DNA of 64,000 bases from Thermodesulfomicrobium sp. WS (GTDB lineage Bacteria > Desulfobacterota > Desulfovibrionia > Desulfovibrionales > Desulfomicrobiaceae): contig NZ_AP027130.1 in assembly GCF_027925145.1 (NCBI RefSeq), positions 248,001 through 312,000 on the forward strand. Direction: 5' to 3'. Positions 54,361 to 63,614 of this stretch are shown piece by piece. The notes under the pieces are model-generated. The model saw only the letters and a program-made list of their open reading frames with translations. It did not search any database and had not been told where the DNA came from. A program made the position numbers and the translations under genes. The stretch's first letter is position 1. The number at the start of each line of letters is the position of its first letter.

Positions 54361-55728
54361 ATGTTCGCATATTCCATCTGTTGGCCGCGGCGGGCCATGC
54401 TCGCCGGCCTTGTGGTCCTGGGGACCCCGGCTTTGGCCCTGGCGGAAGCGCCAGAATTTTTCACCCAATCCAGCGCCAACCTGCTGTGGACCTTGATCGC
54501 CGCCATCCTGGTCATGTTCATGCAGGCCGGGTTCGCCATGGTGGAGGCGGGCTTTACCCGCGCCAAGAACGCCGGCAATATCATCATGAAGAACCTCCTG
54601 GACTTTGCCGCCGGCTCGCCGGCCTATTTTCTCGTGGGCTTTGCCTTGATGTTCGGCGCCGACGCCGCAGGCGTCTTCGGTACGTCCGGCTTTGCCCTGG
54701 CAGGCCTTGATACCACCACGCCGGAGGGCCAATGGGGGCTGACCTTCTGGTTCTTCCAATCGGTATTTGCCGCCACCAGCGCCACCATCGTCTCCGGCGC
54801 CCTGGCCGAGCGCACCCAGTTTCGCACCTATATTGTCTCCAGTCTCGTCATCTCGGCCCTCATCTATCCCATCTCCGGGCATTGGGCCTGGGGCAATCTC
54901 TGGCTTGGGGACGAAGGTGCGGGCTGGCTCGCCCAAATGGGGTTCATCGATTTTGCTGGTTCTTCCGTGGTACACTCACTGGGCGGCTGGATCGCCCTGG
55001 CCGGTGCCCTCGTCCTGGGCCCGCGCATCGGCAAATACGGCCCGGACGGTAAGGCGCGGGCCATTCCCGGGCATAGCATCCCCTTGGCAGGGCTTGGGGT
55101 CTTCATCCTCTGGTTCGGCTGGTTCGGGTTCAATCCCGGCAGCACCACCGCGGCCACGGGCGACATCGGCTTCATCGCCGTCACCACGAGCCTGGCAGCC
55201 TGCGCCGGCACCCTGGGCGCCATGATCATGGCCTGGATGCGCTTCGGCAAGCCTGATACCTCCATGACCCTCAACGGCACCCTGGCGGGGCTGGTGGCCA
55301 TCACCGCCGGCTGCGCCGAGGTCTCGCCCATGGGCGCCCTTGCCATCGGCGCCATTGCGGGACTGGTGGTGGTGCCCAGCATCGAGTTTATCGACAAGAC
55401 CCTGAAGATCGACGACCCGGTGGGCGCATCCTCAGTACACGGCCTGTGCGGCACGCTCGGGACCATCCTCGTGGGCTTCTTTGCCGCCCCGGGATTCGGT
55501 TCGAACACGGGACTACTCTACGGCGGCGGTGCAGGACTCCTGCTCACCCAAATCACCGGCGCCCTGGCCATTGCGGCCTGGGGCTTTGGCTGCGGCTTTA
55601 TCCTCTTCAAGGTCCTGGACGCCCTCATGGGCCTGCGGGTCAGCGCGGAAGAGGAACTCAAAGGTCTCGATATCACCGAGCACGGCATGGAAGGCTACAA
55701 CGGCTTCCAAATCTTCGCCAACGAATAG
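54361..55728 (+). CDS. amt: Ammonium transporter (Amt 2) with signal peptide
   Basis: This 455-residue transporter begins with a cleavable signal (to about residue 25, 'GTPALALAEA') and has about 11 TM segments with 'AGFAMVEAGFTRAKNAGNI', 'GHWAWG' and 'SVHGLCGTLGTILVG'. It differs clearly from Amt 1 (21346) in N-terminus and sequence, so it is not a recent duplicate. The C-terminus 'ELKGLDITEHGMEGY' is the PII-contact tail. GGAGG lies 7 bases before the ATG at 54361; a GTG 6 bases earlier is in frame. PII 2 follows after 9 bases. Confidence 0.94.
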   Translation: MFAYSICWPRRAMLAGLVVLGTPALALAEAPEFFTQSSANLLWTLIAAILVMFMQAGFAMVEAGFTRAKNAGNIIMKNLLDFAAGSPAYFLVGFALMFGADAAGVFGTSGFALAGLDTTTPEGQWGLTFWFFQSVFAATSATIVSGALAERTQFRTYIVSSLVISALIYPISGHWAWGNLWLGDEGAGWLAQMGFIDFAGSSVVHSLGGWIALAGALVLGPRIGKYGPDGKARAIPGHSIPLAGLGVFILWFGWFGFNPGSTTAATGDIGFIAVTTSLAACAGTLGAMIMAWMRFGKPDTSMTLNGTLAGLVAITAGCAEVSPMGALAIGAIAGLVVVPSIEFIDKTLKIDDPVGASSVHGLCGTLGTILVGFFAAPGFGSNTGLLYGGGAGLLLTQITGALAIAAWGFGCGFILFKVLDALMGLRVSAEEELKGLDITEHGMEGYNGFQIFANE

Positions 55729-55737
55729 GAGGGCCCC

Positions 55738-56079
55738 ATGAAACTGGTCATCGCCTACATCCGCCCGGAATGCTTGAACGCCGTGAAACAAGAGCTCTAT
55801 AGCCGCAAGATCTACAACATGTCCGTGACCAACGTGCTCGGCAGCGGCCGGCAAAAGGGCTTCACCGAGACCTATCGCGGCGTGGTCATGGAAGTGAATC
55901 TGCTCAAAAAGGTGCGCCTCGAGATCGGCGTCAACGACGAGTTCGTGGAAGCCGCGGTGGAAGGCATCAGCGCCGGCGCCCGCACCGGCAAAGAAGGGGA
56001 CGGCGTCATCTTCGTCGTGGAATGCGCCGCCGCCATCCGCATCCGTACCCAGGAAACCGGGCCGGCCGCCATGGGCTAG
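55738..56079 (+). CDS. glnK2: PII signal protein lacking Tyr51
   Basis: This 113-residue PII protein is intact in the T-loop base, B-loop and C-loop ('RTGKEGDGVIFV', 'AIRIRTQETGPAAMG'). In the T-loop, position 51 is Met ('YRGVVMEVNLL'), so it cannot be uridylylated there. It probably responds to ATP/ADP and 2-oxoglutarate directly and gates Amt 2. AGGAGGG precedes the ATG. A strong terminator follows. Confidence 0.92.
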   Translation: MKLVIAYIRPECLNAVKQELYSRKIYNMSVTNVLGSGRQKGFTETYRGVVMEVNLLKKVRLEIGVNDEFVEAAVEGISAGARTGKEGDGVIFVVECAAAIRIRTQETGPAAMG

Positions 56080-56110
56080 CTTGGGCACCGTCCCTCGCCA
56101 TTCATTCAAT

Positions 56111-56141
56111 CGCCCCGGTCCCCAGCGGCCGGGGCGTTTTT
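56111..56141 (+). terminator. Intrinsic terminator of the amt 2-PII operon
   Basis: CGCCCCGG (56111-56118) and CCGGGGCG (56129-56136) form a perfect 8-bp stem with a 10-base loop, followed by TTTTT. It lies 31 bases after the PII stop. Confidence 0.85.
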
Positions 56142-56230
56142 ATGACCGCCTGGCTGTGGGCCGCGTGCGGCCTTGCGCTTCCGGGTTTCTGCCGGTATGG
56201 TTGCTCCGTCTCTCATTGCATGGAGGAGCG

Positions 56231-57205
56231 ATGCGCATCACCTGTCCCAATTGTGGCTTTTCCCGCCATATGCCGCCGGAAAAACTCCCCAAGCGTCCGG
56301 TACGAGCCACCTGTCCCCAGTGCAGCCACAAATTCCCCTTTACCCCGCCCATGGCCACGGACTCCGCCCCCCAAGCGCCGGCGCCGCAAGAACCGGTGCC
56401 TCCCATGGCCGCAGAAAAGCCACCAATCCGGGAAGACCGCGCAGCCCCCCCAACCCCTCCTGCGGACGAGAGTACTCCGGATACCGACCTCTGGGAGGCC
56501 CTGCACGCCCTGCGCCCCGACGAACCCACCAAGCCCCAGACCGCCAGAGATCCCGAAGACCATCTGGGGGAGGAACCGGAAGGCGAATCAGAACTCCTGC
56601 CACCCGAAGTCCCCGAGCCTCTGCCGCCGGCCTGGGAGACCGCAACCACTGCGCCGTTTGCCGCCTACCTGTCCACCCTTTGGGCGATCCTTGTCTCGCC
56701 GGTGCGCTTCTTCCGTACCCTACCGGTGGGAGCCGGCTACATCAAGCCGCTGCTCTTCTTCCTCATCCTCGCTGAGGCCGTGGCCATCGCCCAGGCCCTG
56801 TGGCAGCTTTTGGGCATCCTGCCGCCAGCGCCGCTCACCGAAGGGCTTGGCCATACCGCCCAGGCCACCGTGGCCTTGCTGCTCTATCCGCTCCAGATCA
56901 GCTTCTTCCTCTTCATGGACACGGTGGTCAACCACTTCTTCCTCCAGCTTTTCCGCGGCGCCCACAAAGGCTTGGAAGGCACCTTCCGCGCCCAGGCGTA
57001 CAGCGCCGCGCCCATGCTCCTGCTGGTGGTGCCGTATTTGGGCCTGCCCATGGCCATCGTGGCCACCACGGTGTACAAATTCCTCGCCCTGCGCCATGTG
57101 CACGGCGCCCGTCCGTCCCAGGTGCTCGGCGCCCTGGTGGTCCCCATGGTGCTCATGTTCGCCGTGGCCATTGGGCTCACCTGGGTCATGGGGACTGCGG
57201 TATGA
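56231..57205 (+). CDS. MJ0042-type zinc-ribbon protein with Yip1-like membrane domain
   Basis: This 324-residue protein starts with a zinc-finger motif 'CPNCGFSRHMPPEKLPKRPVR' followed by 'CPQCSHKF', the MJ0042 pattern. A Pro/Glu-rich disordered linker (about residues 40-150) leads to a membrane domain of about five TM segments (about 160-322), including a Yip1-like 'SPVRFFRTLP' entry. The role is unknown. GGAGGAG precedes the ATG at 56231. It overlaps the next gene by ATGA. Confidence 0.75.
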   Translation: MRITCPNCGFSRHMPPEKLPKRPVRATCPQCSHKFPFTPPMATDSAPQAPAPQEPVPPMAAEKPPIREDRAAPPTPPADESTPDTDLWEALHALRPDEPTKPQTARDPEDHLGEEPEGESELLPPEVPEPLPPAWETATTAPFAAYLSTLWAILVSPVRFFRTLPVGAGYIKPLLFFLILAEAVAIAQALWQLLGILPPAPLTEGLGHTAQATVALLLYPLQISFFLFMDTVVNHFFLQLFRGAHKGLEGTFRAQAYSAAPMLLLVVPYLGLPMAIVATTVYKFLALRHVHGARPSQVLGALVVPMVLMFAVAIGLTWVMGTAV

Positions 57206-57468
57206 GCTGGAAGACCTTCCTTGCCCGTTTGTTTGGCGGCCGCAGTACGCCCCCCGCGCCAGCCACGCCGCCGTCGCTGCCGGCCCTGCTCCATGAAATC
57301 GGCCAGGTGCTCGACAACCTGGCGCGCATGCCCCACCCAGACCCATCGGTGCCGCGCCGCCTCAAGCGTATCCGCCAAGAACTCGCCGACCTGGAAGCAG
57401 GCTGCCGGGCCCCGGCCCAACCACTGGACGCCGTGCCCGCCCCCCCGCCCACGCACCGGCTGCAGTAA
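57202..57468 (+). CDS. Small hypothetical protein
   Basis: This 88-residue protein has a short amphipathic N-terminus ('SWKTFLARLFGGR'), a helical core 'LLHEIGQVLDNLARMPHP' and a Pro-rich tail. It overlaps the zinc-ribbon gene (ATGA), which supports translation. The function is unknown. A CCCTGCC/GGCAGGG stem lies 4-32 bases downstream but has no T-run. Confidence 0.55.
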   Translation: MSWKTFLARLFGGRSTPPAPATPPSLPALLHEIGQVLDNLARMPHPDPSVPRRLKRIRQELADLEAGCRAPAQPLDAVPAPPPTHRLQ

Positions 57469-57626
57469 CGCCCCTGCCCACCAAGGCCCAAGAGGCAGGG
57501 CCCGAGCTTCACCAACGCAGCGGCTCTTAGAGAGGCGTGCGGGAAGTTTTCTGTTGCAAGCGCTCCATCAGGCATGACAGGCAGTCACCGGACATGGATG
57601 AAGATAGTTCTCAAAGGGAACCGCGC

Positions 57627-59219
57627 ATGCGTCACAAACTCCCCATCGGCATTCAAAGTTTTGCCCAAATTCGTCATGAAGGGTTCTACTACGTCGACAA
57701 AACGCCCTTTATTGCGCAGCTGGCCACAGGAAAATTTTACTTCCTTTCCCGGCCACGACGCTTTGGCAAATCGCTGCTCCTCGACACCATTGCCGAAGCC
57801 TTCGCAGGAAACCGCACGCTCTTCACTGCAGATACAAATCACCACAGACCGGCCCTTTATCTTGCGGACCATTGGGATTGGGAGAGACGCTTTGCGGTGA
57901 TTCGACTCTCCTTTGCCATCGGACCGCTCGCCACACAGAGCGAGCTCGAAGAATACATCCACTACCAACTGACCACCAATGCCGCCCGCCTCAAGGTGGA
58001 GATCGACCCGCCCGCGGCTCTCTCCCTCGATCTCCGCCTGGCCCAGCTCATTACCCGCGCCGCCGAGATATATGCAATGCCTGCGGTGGTCCTGGTGGAC
58101 GAGTACGACAAGCCTATCCTCGACCACATCACCAACATTGAACTCGCCTCCGAAATGCGGGAGACGCTCAAAAGGCTCTATAGCGTACTCAAAGATACGA
58201 GCGCTGCTCTGCGCTTCGTCCTGCTTACTGGGGTAAGCAAATTCAGCCAGGTTTCCATATTTTCCGGACTCAACAACCTGCGCGATATCACCATTTCCGA
58301 AGAATTCGGAGCCATCTGCGGCTATAGCGACGCTGATCTCGACACTATCTTTGCCCCAGAATTCGAAGCAGCCGCAGCCGCGGGCCGACCCTTGGACCGA
58401 GATCTCGTGCGCCAATGGTACAACGGCTATTGGTGGGGCGGACCGCAACGAATGTACAACCCCTACGACGTGCTTTTGATGTTCGCGGAGCGCCAATTCC
58501 GCCCCTGGTGGTTTGAGACCTCGACGCCGACTTTCCTCATCGAACTCCTCAAGACGCGGCGTTTTTTCACCCCCAAGCTGGCCCAAATGCGGGTCACGCC
58601 CACCGTTTTGGGGAGCTTCGACGTGGATCATATTCGGCCTGAAGCCCTCCTCTGGCAAACAGGCTACCTCACCATCAAAGGAGTCCAACGCCAAGGGGCC
58701 CTGCCTTTTTTCGAACTCGGGGTGCCGAATCTGGAAGTCAGCGCCGCATTGAATGACTCGCTCCTAGAAGTCCTGGTACCCCATCGCGACACCGAAGCCA
58801 CCATCGCCCTCGTGCATGCCCTCGCTGCCGGGGATGCCGACGCAGTCCATGCTGAATTGGTGCGCCTCTTCGAGCGCATCCCCTACGACTGGCCCCTGGC
58901 CGCCGGCGACTACGAAGGCTACTACGCCAGCGTCTTTTTCAGCTTTTTGGCCAGTACCGGCGCAGAGCTCACGCCGGAGTCCCATAGCCGGGAAGGACGT
59001 GTCGATCTCGTGGCCAAGATGCAACACACCGTGTGGATTTTCGAATTCAAAGTGATCTCCGGGGAGAGCCCCACTGGCGAGGCACTGCGCCAAATCCAAC
59101 AACGCCACTATGCCGCCCCGTACCGCAATGCACCCGGCGTGCATCGGGTCATCGAAGTGGGCGTGGAGTTCAGCAAAACCAAACACCAGATCATCGGCTG
59201 GGAGGTGGCCGCAGCGTAA
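57627..59219 (+). CDS. AAA-ATPase-like / PD-(D/E)XK nuclease-like protein (copy 3)
   Basis: This 530-residue member of the family is more diverged than copies 1 and 2. It has 'KLPIGIQSFAQIRHEGFYYV', P-loop 'RPRRFGKSLLLDT', an extra insertion 'ADTNHHRPALYLADHWDWER' near residue 70, Walker B 'VVLVDEYDKPI' and nuclease-like 'GRVDLVA...VWIFEFKV'. I chose ATG 57627 because it aligns with copies 1 and 2; an ATG at 57594 is in frame with no good site. Copies 1 and 2 match each other far better than this one. Confidence 0.83.
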   Translation: MRHKLPIGIQSFAQIRHEGFYYVDKTPFIAQLATGKFYFLSRPRRFGKSLLLDTIAEAFAGNRTLFTADTNHHRPALYLADHWDWERRFAVIRLSFAIGPLATQSELEEYIHYQLTTNAARLKVEIDPPAALSLDLRLAQLITRAAEIYAMPAVVLVDEYDKPILDHITNIELASEMRETLKRLYSVLKDTSAALRFVLLTGVSKFSQVSIFSGLNNLRDITISEEFGAICGYSDADLDTIFAPEFEAAAAAGRPLDRDLVRQWYNGYWWGGPQRMYNPYDVLLMFAERQFRPWWFETSTPTFLIELLKTRRFFTPKLAQMRVTPTVLGSFDVDHIRPEALLWQTGYLTIKGVQRQGALPFFELGVPNLEVSAALNDSLLEVLVPHRDTEATIALVHALAAGDADAVHAELVRLFERIPYDWPLAAGDYEGYYASVFFSFLASTGAELTPESHSREGRVDLVAKMQHTVWIFEFKVISGESPTGEALRQIQQRHYAAPYRNAPGVHRVIEVGVEFSKTKHQIIGWEVAAA

Positions 59220-59252
59220 CTCATGGCGCGGCAAGCGCCCTCAGACAAGGCC

Positions 59253-59291
59253 AAAAAACGCGGCGCTTCACCCAAGTGGGAAAAGCGCCGC
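59253..59291 (-). terminator. Intrinsic terminator of the metG operon
   Basis: On the minus strand, GCGGCGCTT and AAGCGCCGC (59260-59268 and 59283-59291) form a perfect 9-bp stem with a further CCCA/TGGG pairing in the loop, followed by six T (59253-59258). It lies 24 bases past the metG stop. Confidence 0.85.
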
Positions 59292-59314
59292 AACTACTCT
59301 GTGTGGTTTGGCGG

Positions 59315-61216
59315 TTACGACACCACGCTTCCCGGCGGCACCGGACTTGTGGGGGAAAGCAGGGCAAGGCCGTCTTTGGTCTTCACCGCCAAGATCATCC
59401 CTTGGGACACTTGCCCGCGCAGCTTGCGCGGCTTGAGGTTGGCCACGAACACCACCTGGCGGCCGAGCAAATCGGCGGGTTTCCAGCTCTCGGCAATGCC
59501 GGCCACCACCTGCCGGGGCTCGGTGCCGCCGTCGTCCAGGCGCACCAAGAGCAGACGGTCCGCCTGAGGATGGGGCAGGGCCTCCACCACGGTGCCCACA
59601 CGCAGGTCCAATTGGCTGAAGACCTCGAAGTCCACGGCTTCCTTGGTGGGGGCTGCGGTCTTGGGCTCAGGCTTGGGCGCTGCAACCACCTCCTTGCGCG
59701 GGAAGAGGTTGGAGCTCGCCGCCACCGGGGTGCCGGGCTGCAGCCCAAACCACGACGAAGTCTCGCCTTCCAGGTCCACGGCGGCAAGATCCCATTTCCA
59801 TCCCAGCTGCTCCAGCATGGCCTCGGAGAGCGACGGCATCACCGGCCACAGGTGCAAGGCCACCTTCCGCATCCCCTCCAGCACCACATAGAGCACAGTA
59901 TTCAATCGGATGGTTTCACCCGCCTTGAACAGGGCCCAGGGCGCGCTTTTGTCGATGTATTTGTTGAGGTGCCGCACCAGCTCCCACAAGGAGGCCACGG
60001 CCCGAGAAAAATGGAAGTGCTGGAACTGGCCCTGGAAGTTGGCCAGGGCATTATGACCGATGCTCAGCACCTCGCGGTCCAGTTCGGTGAGTTCCCCACA
60101 CTCGGGCACCCGGCCCCCACAGTACTTGTGGGTCATGGTCAGGGTGCGGGAAAAAAGATTCCCGAGGTCATTGGCCAGGTCGGCGTTGAAGCGCTGCACC
60201 AGCGCCTCCTCGGTGAACGAAGCGTCCTGGCCGAAACTCATCTCCGCCAAAAGGAAGTAGCGGAAGGCCGCCACCCCATAGCGCTGGGCCATATCCAAGG
60301 GCGCCACCACGTTGCCAAGGCTCTTGGACATCTTGGTCTCGCCCACGGTCCAGTAGCCATGCACCCGCAAGCCTTTGTAGAGCGGCAGGCCCGCAGCCAT
60401 CAGCATGGTCGGCCAGAAGATGGCGTGCGGTTTGAGGATGTCCTTGGCCACGATATGGTGGGCGCCGGACCAGAACTTCCGGAAACGATCGTCCCCGGGA
60501 TACCCCAGGGCGGAGATGTAGTTGATGAGGGCATCAAACCACACGTAGGTGACAAAGTCCGTGTCAAAGGGGAGATCGATCCCCCAAGTGAGCCGCGTCT
60601 TGGGGCGGGAGATGCACAAATCACCGAGATCCTCGCGCAGCATGGCAAGGACTTCGTTGCGATAGCGCTCAGGCTGGATGAATTCGGGATGCTCTTCGAT
60701 ATGGCGCCGGAGCGCATCGAGATACCGTGACATGCGGAAAAAGTAGTTTTTTTCCTTGATGCGTGTGGGCTCTACCTGGTGGTCGGGGCATTTGCCATCC
60801 ACCAGCTCCTTTTCGGTATAGAAGCGCTCACAGCCATAGCAATACAGGCCTTCATACTCCGCAAAATAGATGTCACCACTGTCGTACACCTTTTGGAGCA
60901 CATACTGCACACACGCTTTGTGGCGTTCCATGGTGGTGCGGATGAAGTCGTCGTTCTCGATTTCGAGATGCGGCCATAACTCCTGAAAACTACTACTAAT
61001 ATCATCCACATAGCGCTGCACGTCCATCTGGGCCTTTTGGGCCGCCTGGACGATCTTGTCGCCATGCTCATCGGTGCCGGTGAGGAAAAACACGGTATCG
61101 CCGGCCAGCTTATGGAAGCGGGCGATGCTGTCGGCCACAATGGTCGAGTAGGCATGCCCCAAATGGGGCCGGGCGTTGACGTAGTAAATGGGAGTGGAGA
61201 CAAAGAAGTATTTCAC
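59315..61216 (-). CDS. metG: Methionyl-tRNA synthetase
   Basis: This 633-residue enzyme charges tRNA-Met. It has the HIGH-like 'HLGH' (about residue 18), zinc-binding 'CYGC...CPDH', 'KMSKS' (about 297), and a C-terminal EMAPII/Arc1p-type tRNA-binding domain (about 530-633, 'FEVFSQLDLRVGTVVEALPHP'). The start is GTG at 61216, overlapping the stop of the RicT-like gene; no ATG lies nearby. It is the last gene of a leftward operon ended by the hairpin at 59253. Confidence 0.95.
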   Translation of the reverse strand: MKYFFVSTPIYYVNARPHLGHAYSTIVADSIARFHKLAGDTVFFLTGTDEHGDKIVQAAQKAQMDVQRYVDDISSSFQELWPHLEIENDDFIRTTMERHKACVQYVLQKVYDSGDIYFAEYEGLYCYGCERFYTEKELVDGKCPDHQVEPTRIKEKNYFFRMSRYLDALRRHIEEHPEFIQPERYRNEVLAMLREDLGDLCISRPKTRLTWGIDLPFDTDFVTYVWFDALINYISALGYPGDDRFRKFWSGAHHIVAKDILKPHAIFWPTMLMAAGLPLYKGLRVHGYWTVGETKMSKSLGNVVAPLDMAQRYGVAAFRYFLLAEMSFGQDASFTEEALVQRFNADLANDLGNLFSRTLTMTHKYCGGRVPECGELTELDREVLSIGHNALANFQGQFQHFHFSRAVASLWELVRHLNKYIDKSAPWALFKAGETIRLNTVLYVVLEGMRKVALHLWPVMPSLSEAMLEQLGWKWDLAAVDLEGETSSWFGLQPGTPVAASSNLFPRKEVVAAPKPEPKTAAPTKEAVDFEVFSQLDLRVGTVVEALPHPQADRLLLVRLDDGGTEPRQVVAGIAESWKPADLLGRQVVFVANLKPRKLRGQVSQGMILAVKTKDGLALLSPTSPVPPGSVVS

Positions 61217-62205
61217 GATGCAACTCTCTTGGACTTGGGGGATTTCTTCGCAAGACGCTTTCCCTGGCGCGGAGAACGAGGCCCTGAAGGCACGGCGGCC
61301 GCAGACGGCTGGGAGTCCGACGCGCTCGGCTGCGACGGGGCAGCAGGACGCTCGCTTGCCCGCTCCCCATTTGCCCCACGCTCATCGGGCAATACCAGCG
61401 TCGGCCACTCTTCCAAGGGAATATCCAGTTCGTCGCCCTCGTCGGTCAGCACCGTTACCGTGTCCCGAAACATGTTGGCGCGCAGGGTCTTCACCAAACC
61501 ATGGATGGTATAGTAGCGACGGCCGATCTTGGGCAGTCGCCGTTGAAATTCGGCGTAGTTTTCCGTCTCATAGGCCAGGCAGCAGAGCAGACGGCCGCAG
61601 GCCCCGGAGATCTTGGCGGGGTTGAGGAACAAATTCTGATCCTTGGCCATCTTGATGGTCACCGGTTCAAAGCGGCGTAAAAACCGTCGGCAGCAGCACA
61701 CCATGCCGCAATTGCCCAGGGCGCCCAGCATCTGGGTCTCGTGGCGCACACCAATCTGCCGCAGTTCGATGCGGGTGCGGAAGGTACGCACCAGGTCCTT
61801 CACCAGCTCCCGGAAATCCACCCGGCCAGGGGCCGTGAAGTAAAAGAGCATCTTGCTGCGATCAAAGCTCACCTCCACATCCACCAGCTTCATCTCCAGC
61901 CCCAGGCGGGCGATGGCCTGCTGGCAGATGGCCTTGGCCTCCACCGCGTGCTGCTGGTTTTCGGCCACGGTCTGGAAGTCTTCCTGGGTGGCCGGCCGGT
62001 AGATGGGCTTCACCTGGGCAGGATCCAGGCCCGGCGGCAGTTCATCCTTGATGATGACGATCTGGCCAAAGCCGATGCCTTCCTCGGTCTTCACCAAGAC
62101 CCAGTCGTGCACCGCCAGCACAAAAGGGGCGGAGGAAAAATAATAGATCATGCCCCCACGCTTGAAGGCCACACCCAAGTACCGTCCCATGGTCTCTTCC
62201 GTCAT
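61213..62205 (-). CDS. PSP1/RicT-like regulator
   Basis: This 330-residue protein has the PSP1 domain with its cysteine-rich core 'NCGMVCCCRRFLRRFEPVTI' and 'ISGACGRLLCCLAYE' (about residues 165-212), as in RicT (YaaT), which with partners binds FAD and iron-sulfur clusters and affects RNA processing in Bacillus. The tail (about 275-330) is Ser/Pro/Lys-rich and poorly conserved. The ATG at 62205 overlaps the nfnB stop; longer in-frame starts lie inside that gene. Confidence 0.85.
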   Translation of the reverse strand: MTEETMGRYLGVAFKRGGMIYYFSSAPFVLAVHDWVLVKTEEGIGFGQIVIIKDELPPGLDPAQVKPIYRPATQEDFQTVAENQQHAVEAKAICQQAIARLGLEMKLVDVEVSFDRSKMLFYFTAPGRVDFRELVKDLVRTFRTRIELRQIGVRHETQMLGALGNCGMVCCCRRFLRRFEPVTIKMAKDQNLFLNPAKISGACGRLLCCLAYETENYAEFQRRLPKIGRRYYTIHGLVKTLRANMFRDTVTVLTDEGDELDIPLEEWPTLVLPDERGANGERASERPAAPSQPSASDSQPSAAAVPSGPRSPRQGKRLAKKSPKSKRVAS

Positions 62206-63614
62206 ACGAGCCCCAAACGCCGCGCGATTTCCTGCGCCGCCCGCCGCCCTGCGCCCATGGCCAAGACCACGGTGGCCGCACCGGTAACGATATCGCCGCC
62301 GGCAAAGACCATGGGGATGGAGGTCTCCCCGGTTTCGGGATCGGTCACGATGTATCCCCAACGGTTCCGCGCCAGTTCTGGCGTGGCGCGCAGCAGCACC
62401 GGATTGGGCCCGGTGCCGATGCCAATGATGCACAGGTCCGTGGGGAGGACTTCCGTGGTCCCGGTGGGGATGGGACGACGGCGCCCCGAGTCGTCCGGCT
62501 CACCCAAAACCATGTGCTCCACCCGCAGACCCGCAAGCCAGCCCTTGCCGTCGCCCTCGAAGGCTACCGGGGCCACGAGCTCGCGCACCCGCACCCCTTC
62601 TTCCACGGCATGTTCGAGCTCTTCCTGGCGGCAGGGCATCTCGGCCTGGGTACGGCGATAGACGATGGTGACCTCCAAGGCGCCCAGACGCAGGGCAGTG
62701 CGGGCCGCGTCCATGGCCACGTTGCCGCCGCCGATGACCGTCACCCGCCGCCCCTGGGGCAAAGGGGTATCGGCCCGGGGAAATTCGTAGGCGCGCATGA
62801 GATTGACCCGGGTCAGGTACTCGTTGGCGCTGTACACCCCAAGCAGGCTCTCCCCCGGGATTCCGGGAAATTGCGGCAGTCCCGCGCCGGTACCCACAAA
62901 AACCGCTTGGTAGCCCCTCTCCAAGAGGGCGCGCAAACCGATGGTCTGGCCCACCACCCAATTGGTGCGGAACTCCACACCCAGACGGCGCAAATGTTCC
63001 ACCTCCGTGGCCACGATACGCTTGGGCAGCCGAAACTCCGGGATCCCGTACACCAAGACCCCGCCGATCTCATGCAGTCCCTCGAACACCGTCACCTGCG
63101 CCCCCAGGGCGGCGAGCAGCCCAGCCGCCGTGAGACTGCTGGGCCCGGAGCCCACACACGCCACCCGGACATCCCTTTGGGGCATGCGGCAATGGCTCGC
63201 CGCGGCGATGGCCGAGGCGCAGGCATCCGAGGTATAGTAGGCGTCGGCCACAAAGCGCTCCAGCCGGCCAATGGCGATGGGCTCGCCCGTGGGGGCGAGT
63301 TTGCACGCCCGCTCGCATTGCTTCTCCTGCGGGCATACCCGGCCGCACACCGCAGGCAGGCTGTTGGTGTGCCGGATGACCGCAAAAGCGCCTTCCACGT
63401 CCCCTTGGGCAAGGTGGGCGATAAAGCCCTTGCAATCCACCTCCACCGGGCACCCCGACTGGCAGGTGGGCTTTGTGCACTGCAAACAGCGACTGGCCTC
63501 GGCCATGGCCTGTTCGCGGGTGTAGCCCAAGGCCACCTCGTGGAAATTGCCCCGCCGCACCAAAGGGTCCTGCATGGGCATGGGGACGCGCGGACGGATC
63601 TTCCCTCTAGCCAT
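62202..63614 (-). CDS. NADPH-dependent ferredoxin/glutamate synthase-type flavoprotein (NfnB-like)
   Basis: This 470-residue protein has two N-terminal cysteine sets for [4Fe-4S] clusters ('CLQC...CQSGCPVEVDC' and 'CGRVCPQEKQCERAC'), a FAD site 'VGSGPSSLTAAG' and a NADPH site 'VTVIGGGNVAMDAARTALR'. This is the NfnB/SudA architecture of electron-bifurcating transhydrogenases; the glutamate synthase small subunit is very similar. The NfnA-like neighbour makes NfnAB the better call. Its start and stop both overlap neighbours. Confidence 0.85.
   Translation of the reverse strand: MARGKIRPRVPMPMQDPLVRRGNFHEVALGYTREQAMAEASRCLQCTKPTCQSGCPVEVDCKGFIAHLAQGDVEGAFAVIRHTNSLPAVCGRVCPQEKQCERACKLAPTGEPIAIGRLERFVADAYYTSDACASAIAAASHCRMPQRDVRVACVGSGPSSLTAAGLLAALGAQVTVFEGLHEIGGVLVYGIPEFRLPKRIVATEVEHLRRLGVEFRTNWVVGQTIGLRALLERGYQAVFVGTGAGLPQFPGIPGESLLGVYSANEYLTRVNLMRAYEFPRADTPLPQGRRVTVIGGGNVAMDAARTALRLGALEVTIVYRRTQAEMPCRQEELEHAVEEGVRVRELVAPVAFEGDGKGWLAGLRVEHMVLGEPDDSGRRRPIPTGTTEVLPTDLCIIGIGTGPNPVLLRATPELARNRWGYIVTDPETGETSIPMVFAGGDIVTGAATVVLAMGAGRRAAQEIARRLGLV

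Noticed and set aside
59223-59567. Possible small + strand gene after copy 3
   Set aside because: It runs antisense through metG, its start region is the metG terminator hairpin, and the product resembles nothing I know.
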